NCBI GenBank assembly: GCA_013397435.1
Contig: VZRG01000520.1
Coordinates: 310,001-374,000, forward strand
Length of the DNA: 64,000 nucleotides
Direction of reading: 5' to 3'
Origin: Erythrocercus mccallii
Lineage: Eukaryota; Chordata; Aves; Passeriformes; Dicruridae
Position 1 is the stretch's first letter. Each line of letters opens with the position of its first letter. The notes under the pieces were generated by a model that did not search any database, had not been told where the DNA came from, and saw nothing but the letters and a program-made list of their open reading frames with translations. A program made the position numbers and the translations under genes. Of the stretch, positions 45,301 through 60,300 are shown piece by piece.

Positions 45301-48300
45301 AGGGCAGCTCCCAGGTGAAGTCAGCTGTAGCAAAGTCCCCATTGTGAGTTTGCCTCACAAGCTGACACCTGCTCTAGGCCACCCTCAGAAACCGCAGGTG
45401 ACACCACTCCGTTCAGCCATCTCCTCTGTTGGCTCTGGAAGCAGCACTCAGCAGTGACAGTGGTTGAGAAGTCAGTGCTTGCCTGACAGTGGCAAAACCA
45501 GAATCTGGATTCACAGAATTAAGGTCAAAAAGACCTCCAAGATCATCCAGTCCAGCCATTAACCCAGCACCACTTTGGGTCAGTCTCAGTTACAGCAAAA
45601 GTAATAGGAGTGAAACACTTCCCCATGTAGAGACTGAGTCCCCCTGTGCCTCTGTCTTGCCCTAACCATCAAACAGACGCAGGAAATGGCACAATGACCT
45701 GCATGCTCTGGTGGCAATGCTGCCTGCCAGCCCAGGGACCCCACCCATAGCTGCACCCTCAGGGCTGCCAGCCTAGAGCTGGTGCAGCACAAGGAGCTCC
45801 TGCTCGCCCGCGGGCTCTGCCAGCTGACTGCTCATGTGGGCACCTGGCATCCCTCACCACTGAGGGCAGGAGCACTGCTACACCACTCCTGCCTGCACCG
45901 TCACACCTGCAGGGACCTGAGTGCACACTTGTGCAGCTCAGCTAGCAGGCACTGACAGCTTCCAGCCGGAATACCCCTGTGGCAGCTCTTCCTGTGACAC
46001 AACAAACCAAATCCAAGAGGGACCAGCTCAGTGCTCTCAACCTGTCATGTTCTCAACTGCCCACATACAAGCACATAAACAATGCACATTCATACCCTTG
46101 CACACTGCAGAGCTATGTGGTAGCAGAGGAAGTTTAGCAAGGCTTCCTCTGCTGGTTGGTGGATTACACATTCTGTATTTCTTAGGCTCATAATTTCCTC
46201 ATTCAACCCAAACCAGTGAATCGATTACAGGCTCCCAAGCCAAGTATTTCGTATCCTACTCTCATTTTCTTGTGACCCTGTTTTGCAGCATCTGCACAAA
46301 TTCCTCCTTGTTAAAGGGAGCAGGGTGGTTTTTGCTAAGAAGTAGGATAAAGCTGAAGCAGCAGCAAGACTCCAAGGCTCAAGGCACATGAGCAGAGAGA
46401 GCCCTGCTAGCTGCAGAGCTGAGCTGGGCAAAGAGAGAAGTGTGTTTTAAGCAAGCAGTTCAGTTCTTACCTTCCACTATACTGGATTTAGCAAGGAAGC
46501 CTGAAGAGGATTTTAAAGCTCCACTGAACACAAAGAAGCTGGCACCAGTCACTGCAACAACAACAACAGGAGAGATTTAGTGAGGCTTTCATCAGAGCAA
46601 TGCCTTACCCAGGATCAAGTATCAGCTCAATCAGCCAGAGAGATGATTACCCTGAATCAGGACAAATGCTGCTTGGAATTGTGGTACCTGTATTGCACAT
46701 CATAAGCTTGGATATGCAAAGGCAAATCATCCAGTTGTTTTCCAAACTGGACAACAGTTTTTGTCTAAGTTAATGAATGCTTGTACTTTATCACTCTCCC
46801 TCTCCATGCCCTACACACCTCTGAGTTTCAGAATTACTAATTTTGGGTAACTTAAGTACACAATTAACTTCTAAATGTTCCCATACAGGTGGCAGACTGT
46901 AAGTGAGCTGTTTATGGATCACGCTGTAACACCAACCCATGTGCAAGGCCACAGCTCAAAGCCACCTGCCTTAAAGGGAAATTATCTTCAGTGACTACAC
47001 AGCACCATGAAATTCCTGCTGGAAATCCCTCTTCTTGTCCCACAGGTGAAGTTAACAGATTCAGACAAGACCACCAGTCCCGAGTGACATTCCATGCCAG
47101 TACGCTTGCTGGAGTCACCAGTGGTACTTGCAAAACATCCAACTCAGCCTCTGGCTTGTTCTCATTTGGAGATAAATGTCTTTGCCAGAAATGCCCCCGA
47201 AACCACAACATTCAAATTCTCAGCACACAGCTGCTGCAGCCTTTCAGCCTACTATAACAAAAATATACCCTGGAAATTAGATGGTCTAATTAAGGTGAAA
47301 ATGAGAAGTTTCTTGAAGATGCATTACTACAATGCTGCTGTGGTTGCTTATTCCTATTTAACTTTCTATCCTACAGAATCTAGTCTTTCTTTCACGGAGT
47401 ATAGGTTAAGCACAGGCAACCACAACCTCACCTGCACATCCAAAAATGCCAAAGGCAGCTCTCATCATTAATGAAGAGGTGGTGCCTAAGCCAGTTCCAG
47501 CACAAAGCTGCCCGGTTGTCAGACTGATTTTCTCTACCAAAAACTGGGTGAAACCCAGCCAAATCCAGCTGCAGCCAATTCACAAAGCCCCACAAAGCTG
47601 GGGCAGCAACAAAGGGCCCAAGAAGCCATGCAAAGCAGCAGAACCAGGGCTCCCCTCACCTTTCCTGTGCTGGTTGTGGATGCTGATGGCCTGTGTCTGG
47701 TAGTTGCCATCATCATTCTGCACACACACCAGATGCGAGTCTGCCTTCTCGTTGAAACATGCTCCCCCTGCCAGCACGTGCTCATTGGATTTGTTCATGG
47801 CTTTCATCATCTGCAAACACAAAGCTTTAGCATTTCCACCCAGTTCATCAAGCACTTCCATAAATAGGTGGTTCTTGGAGCAGTTTAATCAGAAGCTTCT
47901 CAAGTTCTTATATTCCATGTCAGGTTTTAGCACTTGGAACCATAAACTGCTTTTGAGAAGAGGGTTCAGGTCTTTTACTGCCTGGATGCTTTCAAGTGCC
48001 ATCTTTTGTGCAATTAAGGTAAGTGGCATAAGGGATAGCTGAGCTACAGAAGTTGCAAAAGCTGTTATCTCTACCTGGTTTTAAAAATACATGGGGAAAA
48101 AAAACCATGAGAAAAATCCTGGGAGGAAAATACTTGCCTTATTTACACATCTACAGTTGTTAATGACACAAATCATAAATGCCCCTCCACAGTTCAGTGC
48201 CACATGGGCTCTCAGACTGGAGCCATTTCATCCTGTTCTGCCTCAACCAGACACCAAAGCATCAGTGTCTCTGTGCTTCATCTGCATCAACTGGTGAAAC

Positions 48301-51300
48301 TGGGATCAATGTTCCCAATTTAAGACTTTTAAAAAACATGCAAATTTTCTTTCTCTGCAAATGAGGCCTCCAGAAAGCATCCAAAAATGTTTGTGACACA
48401 TTTGCCCTTCAGTTCTGCTGACTATCATTTAACACACATCAAGTAACATGCCTTGACAAAATACCCTTGGTATATAGTTTCTTTTCTCCACTATTCCTCT
48501 TCATGGAGGCTCATACTTGGTGATATTTGAACCAAAAGAAAACTGAGGGAGTCACCCAACTCTGGAATTTGTTTCAAACACGAAAATGACATGTTTGCTT
48601 AAAATGAAAAAAGTCAAATTAAATGACACAAATCCCCCTGCACTGAAACCCAGAAAAATGCAAAATTATTTGACATCTCCTAACAGCACTCACACTCCCA
48701 CCTCTGCTTCCTGGAGCTGATAAGCATGCAGGCTACACACAACACATTTGTCTCTCTCAGTCCAACGCAAAAGCTTAATTACAGTGTCAGGAACATTAAC
48801 TGATGCTTGCTATTGACAAATGTGCACAGGTGTAATGTTTGGGGAGGAAACTTAATTAAGATTTTGCATCAGACAACAGTGTCTTTCGTTATCCAGTTGA
48901 TCATGTCATGCTCCAGAAACTGGATTTTAGCTCCAGAAGAGCCACGTTTGTGGAGCCCAGCAGTTGCCTTCAGCACAACAAGAAACAACTGGATGTGGCA
49001 ACTGTGCTTCCTTAGAAGGCAACTGATTAAGAAATTACAGTCACCTTTGCTGAGGAACTAAACAGGCAACCAGGGGCCTCTAAGCTTTAGAAAATTTAAA
49101 TAATTTTGAAGACAAAAGTATGTATTTAATAGAAAAATTATATATTAATGTGTAATTCGTTAATCACAGGCTGAATGCTCCCCATTTAATATATACATGA
49201 GATTTCAAATTAGTTTTTCACTTTTTAGACAGTGAAAACATCTGAGTAACAGTCCTTTCTAATTAAATAAAAGTAAAGGTCTTATTATTTAATTTATCTT
49301 GAGACTGGCTCAGGTGGTTAGAGGAGGGTGATGGTAACACCAAGGTCAGGGCCATTAAAAGTTGGACTCGATGATCCTTGTGGGTCCCTTCCAGCTCAGA
49401 ATATTCTGTGAATCTGTGAATCTTAATTCAAAGTAAACTCACGAAAAATTCCTATTAATACAACTTTTCAACTGAATCGTAAGCTAGGAACAATGTTAAG
49501 TAAGTAACAATTTCTCCATTTAAAAAGTTGAATCCTTGCATCACACCAGGAAGAGAACGCAAGCACAATGCAGAGGTTTTGCTACGTCCCTGACACAGGA
49601 ATTCCCTCTCAGTCCTGCTCAGCCCATGTCTGGCACAAGTGGAGCTGAGACCTTGCAAATACCAGGCACAGCTGACACTGAACTGCATCAGCTGTGCCAT
49701 TCCAGACTGAATTCATTCAAAGCTCACTGACCTCTTCTGTTCTGGCACAACTGCATCAAAAATTAAAACACCTTTTAACAGACGCTTCATCAATTTCATC
49801 TTTTTCAAACTTCATAAAAGAACACTTTTTTTCAATTTTTTTTCTCACTTATTTTACTCAAATGCTCCTTGCAAGGAAATTCCCTCTGGAGATAAAGCTG
49901 CATTCTGCTCTGCTCTTAGAAGAATTTTCACAAATACCACTCTGCTCAGGAGGTTTGCTCTCACTCCAACTCTGACAGGTTTCAAACTACCAAGTTACCC
50001 CCTTCTCTTCAGACAGAACACGAAATCAATGCCCTTCTCCACTGTTCCCTTTGATTACTGTTCAAATACCTCCTCCCCCAGCTTTCTCTAGTTAGCAGCA
50101 CCAACTCCTACAGATGCTGACTGATTTTCTCACACCAGAAATCAAGTATAAAGTTTCAATGTTGAGGGAACTTTTACATAAAATAATCAGCAATCCAACA
50201 AATACTACAAAGTGCTTTGAGTGGGAACACACAACACAAATGAGAAATGCATGTTTTCATCCTAGTTTACCTTGAGTGTAAAGTTTGTCAACTTACTTGC
50301 TCAAATCAAACATGATACTTTATGTAAACAGTTCAAAAATCTGAAGAAAGGAAGTTTAAGAGTTTAATTAATGGAACTGCATTCTTCCTGTGAAGCCAGG
50401 CTCATTCACTTCCAAAAGCTGTGTGCATCACACGGTTACTATTTGCTTTTGAGGCATTTTTCCTTAGTGGCAGTGAACAGAATAAAAATTCCTCAAGATC
50501 CCAGGTACTCCAATCACAAAGAAACTGTACACAAACGTATGTATATTGTATTACCTCATTATATCTGTTGCTAGGTATTTTGATGCTGGTTTTTCTGACT
50601 TCCATATCAACCACCAAACCTTGGACCACAGGCAGTGTGTACTGGTAGTTTCTGAAGTCCTGATAATTAAAACAAGATTTTAAGTTAGGCATGATGATCA
50701 TCATTAACAATGTAGGTTTCATAACTATCCTGCTGACTCCTACTTAGCCCATTCAAATAATTGTAATCTGACTGGAAGGCTGGGAGGGACAGAGACATCA
50801 CAGTGTGTAACCCATGTAATTGCAGTACCCAAATGAAAAAATTTCATTGTGACTGTTAGTCATTTCACACATTTTCTTACATCAAAATTAATGTTCTCCA
50901 ACCTTGAATATCATCACTGTATGTAAGAAAATTTGCTGTGTTCTGTTACATTACTAGATAGGGTTATTAGTTTTTCTAGCAATGAGATTAAGTCATGCAT
51001 CAAAGAGAATTTCCTATATTGAAAATATTTGCAAAGTAGGAAGAGATAATAACATCCCTTCAGTCAGAGCAATGTGTAATCAGAGAGCTGTGACCGCACA
51101 CTGTGATGACCCAGCACTTCTGAGGAAGCAATCTGAGCGAACAGTGCACTTACTTCAAGATCCAAACATCCTCTAGCAGCCAGGTTTGGGATGTTGATTT
51201 GGATACTTTGTTACAATTCACTGTGTTGTTGAAGCTAACACCCCCCTCTCAGTAACAGCAGGAAAATTCACCCAAATCCCCACTACTTCCTCTTGCATCT

Positions 51301-54300
51301 CCTGGACCCTCCAGCTACTGTGTGTACCTGGAGTCCCCATCTCCCCACACAGATCCACTCGCACTGATGGAATGCACAAATTCCATCACAGACTTACTGC
51401 AAGGAGGTTCATGATCGTGTGGCCAGTCTCTCCAAACAAAGGCTTACGGAATCTGACACTAAAAAGTGGGCATGGATAAACTGGAACAGAACAGAAAAGA
51501 ACAGGTCAGATGGAAATTTACATACTCAGATTCTGCAAAACCAGACCTAAATATCATCTCCCTGGTTGAATGTGGTAAGCAGCAGCAGCAGAAGAGACTG
51601 GGAAGACTGGAATTTAAAAAGCAAAAGGGCAGAAGGGTTCAGCATTATAAGGACCTTACACGTCATGGCTGCTTGCCCACCATGCTAGAAACCAGAACAA
51701 TTATGTGGGAAGCTTATGGATGCCACACTGCAGGGCTGAACTCAGTGACCTGGGCTCTGATGGCAAAGATGACCTTTCTAAGTGCTTTTTTCAGGCTATT
51801 ACTTGGAAATGGCTTCTATTTTTGTACAACTATCCTGCTGCTCTCCACTACACCATCATCAGTCTTTCAGTTCTGTGGCTGACACGTGACATTCAAGTGA
51901 TAACCCAGATTATTTTATTTCCTGTTTTCATTATTTCATGAGAGTATGGCAAACTCCACAGGGGTACATCAAAAACAATTTAAAAGACATTTATGGTATG
52001 TCAGTGATGTAACATATCTGCATTCCTTGGCTGACATCCATACCTGTAAAACATCTGTGATGCAATTCTGAGTGCAGGGCACGGATGTGGCTGCATTACG
52101 TTATGTTGCAGCAGAAGCCATCACAGTGCTTGGAACATGACTCATGCACTGGTACATAATGCCAAGGTTTCCTAAACACATGTTTGAAGGAGGATTCCTA
52201 AGCTATCCTCAGGCAAACAGCCCGATTTCCCCAGATGCTACACTCCCAGTTTCCAGTGTGGTCAGAAGGGACTGCAGAGCATGCAGCATCATGTGAACAA
52301 CATGAGGATTTCCTGATGGAAATCAGCTCCAGCCTCTGCACACTGATTTGATACCTGAAAGCACCACACACCACATGGCAACCAAGCCATGCACTGTGCC
52401 CTGAGGCTCCAGCAAGGGCTGAATTTCCATGTCTGCCACCCTGGTTTCAAGCAGCAGCTCAGCTCCATCCCAGATGCACCAAATTCCCTGAGCCTGAGCT
52501 GCTGGGCTGATCCGTGGATGCTCAGCAGATGTTTCCGGCACACCCAGCAACCCGAGGGCCTCCTGCATCTGATCTGCACAGCCAGCAGCACTGCACAAAT
52601 GGCTGGATTCTGACAGCTCCACCAGCAAGGAGGATGGAAGGAAAACTAGGAAAGCTGGGCTACAAAAGCAGAACTTCCCAGGGAGAAACTGAGGCAGTGC
52701 CCTGCAGTCACAACTGGCACAGCTCCAGTTTTAGCTCCATGCCTAAATCCAAACCACAGCTGTAGGAATGCTGCAAAGCCCAGCTTCCCAATGTATCAGA
52801 GCAGGTACTTTCGTTTGTCACTATCAAAACACTTCTTTCTGTGCTCAGAAACAGATGTCACATCCAAAATATGAGCATTTTGTTTGTTTTTCTAAATACT
52901 GGTGGGAATAAATGCACTACTTTAAAAATGCCTGCAGATACACACAAAAACCTACACACCTTTAACATGAATGTTTCTTTAGACAAGTTTAACCTTCAGT
53001 ACTCATCCTCAGAAGGCAAGTTTTCAGGATTTTATTTTTCTCCTCCAGCAACATACATATTTTCTGGAAAATTCCCAATGTCCTCAAAATTTTAAAATTG
53101 AAATGACAAATCTCTGTATAGCATATTACAAAATTTACTTTGTTAAAATGTTCTGAAAGAGTTCTGGGAGAAATTACAACAGACCATTCTCATAGTAATT
53201 TAGATTACTGAGACATACCAATCAAAACTGTAGATGAGTAAGACATACAATTTTTGGCCTCTCATGGTGGACAAACTGCCAGTAATGTCCTTGCTTCAAC
53301 AATGGTAAAAGTCTTTTGAAAATTATTTTATCTCATTTTTATGCTAATTTCATAGTAACTGCTAAGATTTTGTTCAGATGAAACATTCTCTCCAGCCTAT
53401 TTACTATTAGTTACAACAGAATTTCTGCAACAAACTGCCAAGTTTGTTGCCCCTGCACACATATTGTTACTCTCCGGAAAATGAACACGGTTTTAAAAAG
53501 CTAAAAGGAAATGGTCTTTCATTTCAGCATGGAAAGAGTTTAACACCTCAAAGGTGTTAAACACCTCACATTTCCCCCTTCTGCTAACTACACCAGCTTG
53601 TTCTGCACTTGTTCTGCACATAACTCTCAGGTCGCTAAATGGATACAAACATGCTCAGAACTAGATTTGTCTCCACAAAAACCTCCCTGATGACCCAGCA
53701 GAGTTGTAAGAAGGGCTGCAGGTCCCATCATCACCTCAGTGCTGCACTGTGGGTCTGACACACAGCTCTTCCTTGCCTGTTTGAGCCTGGGTGGCTCTGA
53801 CAGCCAACAATCCCTGGCTGGGGCTGTGCTCTGAAGCAGAATTCATCCATTCCCCTGCAGAAGTTACTCCAGCAGTGCCTGCTACTCACGCCTGTATTCA
53901 GCTCCGAGTCTCAGCATCAGCCGGATGGGGAACACCTTGGCCCAGGGAGTCTCCCACTTCTGGATGAGGATGCCAAACAAGTATGGTGGGGTTGGGAGCA
54001 CCAGGTCCTGCAGGGACTGATACGTCGCTGCAACGTACAAGAACCCTCCATGTTCCTTGCTTCCAAGGAAGCTCTTGCTGAAAAAGGAGTGTCCCAGGTT
54101 GCCAACAATGTTACCTATGGGGAAAAAAAGAGTTCATTACTTCACTGGATTGAGAGCTGTATCAAGAATGTCAGGAGTTTTTCAGAAGGGAAAAAAAAAT
54201 CCATGTTAAATTCACTTTATTTCCTGGAGTATTCATGTGTATTAAGCACACCTGAAACAATGATTTGCTGCACACAGGTGCTCAGGTTACCTCCTGTTTA

Positions 54301-57300
54301 GAAGTGTCCCAACCTGGCCTCCGACACTTCCAGGGATGGGGCAGCCACAGCTGCTCTGGGTAACCTGTGCCAGGCCCTCACTGCCCTCTCAGGATATCAC
54401 AGGAGAGTTCAGGCCAGTATTGCTGCTAAGGTGAAATCTCCCCCTGGCACTACAGACACACCCTCACAAAGCCTTTTTTTCAGTGCCTTACAGATATTCA
54501 AGGGACTTCCACTGCAGAAGCTGCTGTTGCTTGAACTAAACTTTTGTATTCAGCTGCAATTGCAGGAGGGATGTGCACCTGGTCAAACAATTAATGTCCC
54601 CTGGTTGTCCTTCCTTTTAGGCAAACCACTGGGGTGCCTGCTCAGACAGATATTGAAGATCTGGGTCATTTCAAGAATTACACAAAAGACTCTTTATTTC
54701 ATTAGTATCCTTAATGTAAAACGCAACTGAGAGAGACACAGGGGAGAAACATCACTAATTTTTATTCACATTTTTACTCTTTGATGCTTGTAATTTCCAA
54801 AAATGTTTACACTCAAATGGCTGAATGAATCTGAATGTTGATTAGGTTATTATAGCGTTCAACACAGCATTTAACATCGAAGCAAAGGACCATGGTGTGA
54901 TTCCTTTTATCAAATGACAACAACAGCATGCAAATAATGTACAGAACACAATTCTCCATAGGAAGATGTGAATATTAATAGTGCTGATTCCTCTCAAAGA
55001 AAAAGGCAATTTCAGAGAGCATGGTGTGCTTGATCACACCACTCATGAGGAATTGAGGTACTCATGCAGACCTCCTGGGCTTCTGGAGCAATCCCAGGCT
55101 TTCCCACCTGCAGTCAGAGACTGCTAAGTAGGAGTTTCTGCTCTTTCTCCACCACCTCATTACAGAGTGTTTGTATCTGAACTCAAGGCAATGATGTGCA
55201 CGTCTCCACCTGAACATCCACTGGACACTACTTGGAGAGTTTCTTCCTTTTACACACATGATACACACATAGACAAATGCCAGGTTTTAATTAAGTAAAA
55301 ATATAAGCACGGAAGTGATACTTTGACATCCTCAGTAATACAAGTTATAATAACACAGCTATTCCAGCCCTCCCTCTGGAGATGTGGCCATGCTGCTTTG
55401 CACCCCTCCAGACTACCTTGGCACAATCATCACTCAATACTGTCCTTCACATGACCTTGGCTCCTCCAGCTTTACATACAGTGACTGGCAGGTCTGTAAG
55501 CAAAAGGCTCCTTCTATACTCCAACTAACAAAGAAGCTCAGGGGCTTCCTTATTTTTCAAATTTCAGGGCCCTCTTGTGGATTTTTTTTTCCTGTACTCA
55601 CAAATGCTGCACAAAGTAAGTTATTAGGTTCCCTGTTAGAAGGTGACAGCTTTGGCAGCCCAGCAACCTGTAGCAGGGTGAGGCTCGCTCAGAGCTGGCC
55701 ACTCTCCTGCAAAGCGAACCTGTAATTTTACAGATACACACAGGCCAAAGCTGACATGATCACCCAGATCAAACTCCAGAACTCCTAGAGTAGCTAAAGC
55801 TTCTCAGCTGAGCATACTTGATGAAAAGTAGCTACCATGAATAACAGAGCCACATCAAATGTCAGCTGCTGAGAATCCCTGCTCCTGCCCATGTGCAGAT
55901 GCAGCTCTGTCAGCAGTGCTGGGACACTAATTAATGCCTGCTCAGTGAAACACCAATGCACCAATGTGGGCATCCGGCTAGTGAGTGCAAATCAGTGTAT
56001 CTCATGAACTGGTGTTCATGAGAAAGATTTTCACTTCACTAAAATAGCTGCTGGCACTCTTTTTCTTTTGCAGTTCCCACCTACCCTCACTAATCGCCTC
56101 TTCTTCATTTATACTTCCTTTTCCCCTTCCCATCTGTTCTTACCCAAATAGAGCTCCAGGCCCGATAATAAAGTTACTTGGTGAGGTTCTCAGTTCCAAC
56201 AACATGACCACAGTAATCCTTTTTACCCTTCAAGTATATGACGTGTATGAACTGCCAAACTGCACTGAATTCTGCCCCTTTCTTCCGTGTGCAAGAGGCC
56301 AAGCAAAGTGCAGCTGTACAATCCCGTATGGATCTGAGACGTGTGGCACTGCCCACTGGAATGACAAAGCAACCAGACATTTCCACTTGAGACTGGTGCC
56401 AAGTGCTGCAGCAGAAGGGGATGACTACTTATTTTTTCCGTTTCAGGAGATGGAACTTCAAGGCTCACACGCCTGGGATGCCTTAATAAGAATTTTTCAG
56501 CCAACGGAAACGTGGAAAAAACCCTTAAGAGTGGAATCTGCAACTCAGCTGTTCAGCCCTTTCCTTCCATAAGCCACAGCATCATAAATTACTCCTTCTG
56601 ACACAAGCAGCTTGCACAGTGCAAGCTCCAAGAGCCTGCCACCACTTTAAGAGGACAAATTACTGGGATTAGGTAGCTGTGCTGCAATTCATTATTTATA
56701 ACAGCTTAAGAGCCTGGATGTGGACAGCATGGGAAGAAGTGTTTTCCTACACACTTCTTTAGTGCCCTTTTCAGTCAGCACAACCAAGTCAAAAAGCCTC
56801 TTTGGGCTTGTCCCTCAAACATTTCTGCCCTGAGCAAGGGCTGTCAGTCTTTCCTGCCCTGTCTCTGAAGGTGATTCCAAGCCAAGGCCCCACCAAGAAG
56901 TTGCTATTCCCAGCCTGACATTGTCAAAGCCAACCCACTGCACCATTACACATTTTAAGCACAGAACTGTTTCAGAGGCTTGTAGAGAAAGTGTAGGCGT
57001 CAGAAAAACCTTCAAAAATAACTATCCTTTGCAAAAGCATGTAACTTAATTTAAAACATATCACAACTTCCTTTCTAATGAGGCAATCTCGGAGTGAGCA
57101 GAAAGGTGCCTTTCCATATATTAAGTTCCAGCACCTGACATTAGACAACTGACATTATTTAGGAGGTGCTTTAAGTGTGCATGATGCATCTAAAGCAGGT
57201 CTGCAGTAAGTCAGTACTTATTCTCTTCTCAATTATACTGGGTTATCCTTGACTTTAAATCTTAAGTATCTCTACAAAGTTCTCCAGAAAAAAAAGATGC

Positions 57301-60300
57301 TTTTATCCATGGTGTTTTGAATACTTCACCTAGATATCTTTCTGTGATGAACAATGTGCTTTGCACAGCAGTTTGACAATCCCTTCTGGCCTCAAAATAG
57401 TCTATACCAGGAAAGGTAGATGGGGAAAAAAAAGATTCCTGCATTTGTTTATTGCCCTCAATGTGTGGTATGAAGCCAGTTAGGTACTTTTACCAAAAAA
57501 CCAGTGAGGCTAAATTCTTAATGTATGCTTCCTATCTTTTGGTTAATACCAGGTCAAAAAAAGGTAATGGCATCCAGACTCAGGCAAGGCATTTATGTGT
57601 GGCCTGGGGAAGTCCATCCAGCCTCATTCCACTGCCATCCAGAACAGCCAGGAACTGCCATGTACCAAACTCTGCTGGCATCCTGAAAACCTCAGCACCC
57701 CAGTCCTGCAGCAGCAGATGCAAAGCACCATTTACCTGTGAACAATCTTGCCAGATGGATTTTCTTCAAGAGCTAATGAGCACATTTTCCTTGGAAAAGG
57801 AACATAAACCCAATCACTCCAAGAGCCACAAAGAGTCACAGAAGAGCCAACACCATGAATGTACCCTGGTGCCCCAACACATCTGTAGCAGATGCCAACA
57901 CTGAGAAAAACCGTATCAGCTCCACATTCAAAGTTCTGGCCATGGCCAGCGTCTATTGAAACACATCAGAAAGTAATTTGGAAAGAACTTACTCCTATTG
58001 CCAAGGGCCATAATGCTTCACTTAGTATCAGTGAGAGCAGCAGCTGCCAGCAACCAAAACTTTCTCAGGCTGCTCTGTGGCAGTCTTCCTAATATCACTC
58101 ACACACCACATAGGAAGTTTGATTTTGTCTCCACCTTTCCACAGACCAGCTGCAGGGGTGTATTACCTGGTTAATCTGTTCTCTGTTCAGAACATCTACG
58201 TGGGCTTCTTTACAGATCTACTATTAACTAGCACCATATTTAATTAAAACCACACTGGGTAAAAAAATGCACCAACTGTGTCTGGGATAGACCCACCCTC
58301 ACAAGGAATATCCCCAAAAACCAGGGTGACCACAAGGGCATTTCAGGCAGTTGCCAGATTTACATTTCCACTACAAAAGTAACAGTAGCTTTCATTGTCT
58401 TCCAGCACAGAGCTGATGCACTAGGGCATCTCTGGCAGCACTACATTAACACATCCAACTGCCTCAAAGTACCCATTCAGACGGACAGAAGTTCTCATTT
58501 TCCCATTCACTGCCAGGCTTATAGCCAACAGACAAGGATAATCATGGGATTACTACTACAGCAGTACAACTCCTACAACCACAACAGAAATCATTAGCTT
58601 CCAATTTCAAAACAAGAAAAGCAAAACAGCAGGAAGCTTGATGGCAGAGGGGCCAGAGGAAAAGTAAAGTGATGAAAAGTGAGCAGCAACAAAGACTTGC
58701 CTTAACTGACTTTATTTTTTTATACCTCGCATGCACGGAGCCTATAGTGAAAACTGCCATTTTTCCTTCAAAATCTCTCAGCTGCCACCCTACCAGAGCC
58801 AGCCTTCAAACAACACCCAGCACACAGGGCAGGACTCTGCCGCCAGAACAAGTTATCCCTTCAGGAAAGCAGAAACATCTGGGAAGAGGCACCAGTACTT
58901 TGTGCTTCTAGGCTTGAGCACAGAATTCAAACTCCTAAATTCATGTGACTCATGAAGAAATAATTTGATATGGATTGGGCTTTAATAGAACAAACAAAAA
59001 AGGATGCTGTGTTTTTCTGCTGAAAACAAGACCAAGAAATCTAAAATCACTTCAAAGCAAAATCAAGAACATTAAAACTAATTATTGTTTCCATTCCAAT
59101 AAAAAGTACTGTATGTGCCTTTTTATTTTATTACTGTTTTTAAGAAAACTTATACTAAAGGAAATAAATAAAAAACATCCACAGAATTTATTTCAATTTC
59201 CTGATACAGAATATATTTAAGCCAACGTGTTATATAATGAAAAATGAAATGGTGAGGCAGGCTGTTAAACAGTCTCTAAATTCTACTGTGAATTCTTGTT
59301 TGCTCTAAATGTCTAAATCATCTCATTGCCAGGAGAGGTGCAGTACTTCTGAAATGAACAGCTTAGAAAGCACAGCTCCACCTACAAGAGCAGAACTGCT
59401 TTCCACTTCCAAGGGATTACAGACACCAAACTGAAACCCCTACAGCATCACCTCCTCTCTGCCTGAATAATGTTTAAAGCAGCCAAGTTACAAATATGCT
59501 AACAGATCCTTCTGCCTCTCAAACAACATGCCTTGGAAAGAAAAAGGCATGGATATTGAGAGAGCATTTCAAAGTGCTTTGGGAGTTTATCAAGGTGCAC
59601 TATCTACAAAACCTGCAGGCATTACACAGTAACTGAAGGTGTCTGTCTACTCATCCTGCATGTCTGAAACACAACACACAGCAGATCCTACCAAAAGAAA
59701 ACACACAGTGGAATTCTTCAACAGCGACATTTGGTTTCTGATTAAGAATTGTACAATAGTAAGCAGCTCTTTGCACCAGTGGAATTGTAGGATATCAAAT
59801 TACTACCACTAGAGTACTAAAAAAAGAATTCCAAATACATTATGTAGGAGTTATAAATTATGTATTTCTGTAGTGTAATTATACAGAACTTCATAGCAAT
59901 ATACACACCAAGCTGGATTTATATCTGCAATATACATATATACACATTTATATACACATGCTTGCCATTTCTCATATCTATCTCCCTCTGAATAAAATCA
60001 TTATAAGACAAAGAAAATGAACTGAGGTTTAGAACAGTAGTTGTTTGCCATGCACACAAGATCCATTATGACGTGAGATAATAACACATTCTGAACCTGG
60101 CAACCTCTGTGGACAAGCTGACCTTTGTTACACAAAGATATTTTAGGAAACAAATATCTTTCATTATTTTATTAAAGTACTGGATTCAATCACTCCAAAG
60201 GCATTGCAAATGATAAGCAGAACCCCTTGTAAATGTATTTTCAGCATATAACCTTAATGTGATCCAATTTCACCTCTGGAAAACAGCTTTATTTTCTGAT

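Noticed and set aside
49301..49360. Functional tRNA-Ile gene
   Set aside because: The A-box-like region is present, but the B-box is degenerate, no cloverleaf can be closed, and the sequence runs directly into a CR1 tail, so it is a SINE.
52289..52628. Overlapping 100- and 101-codon minus-strand open frames as an extra ZFYVE9 exon
   Set aside because: The exons at 53890 and 51398 already join in frame without it, and the sequence has no similarity to the protein.
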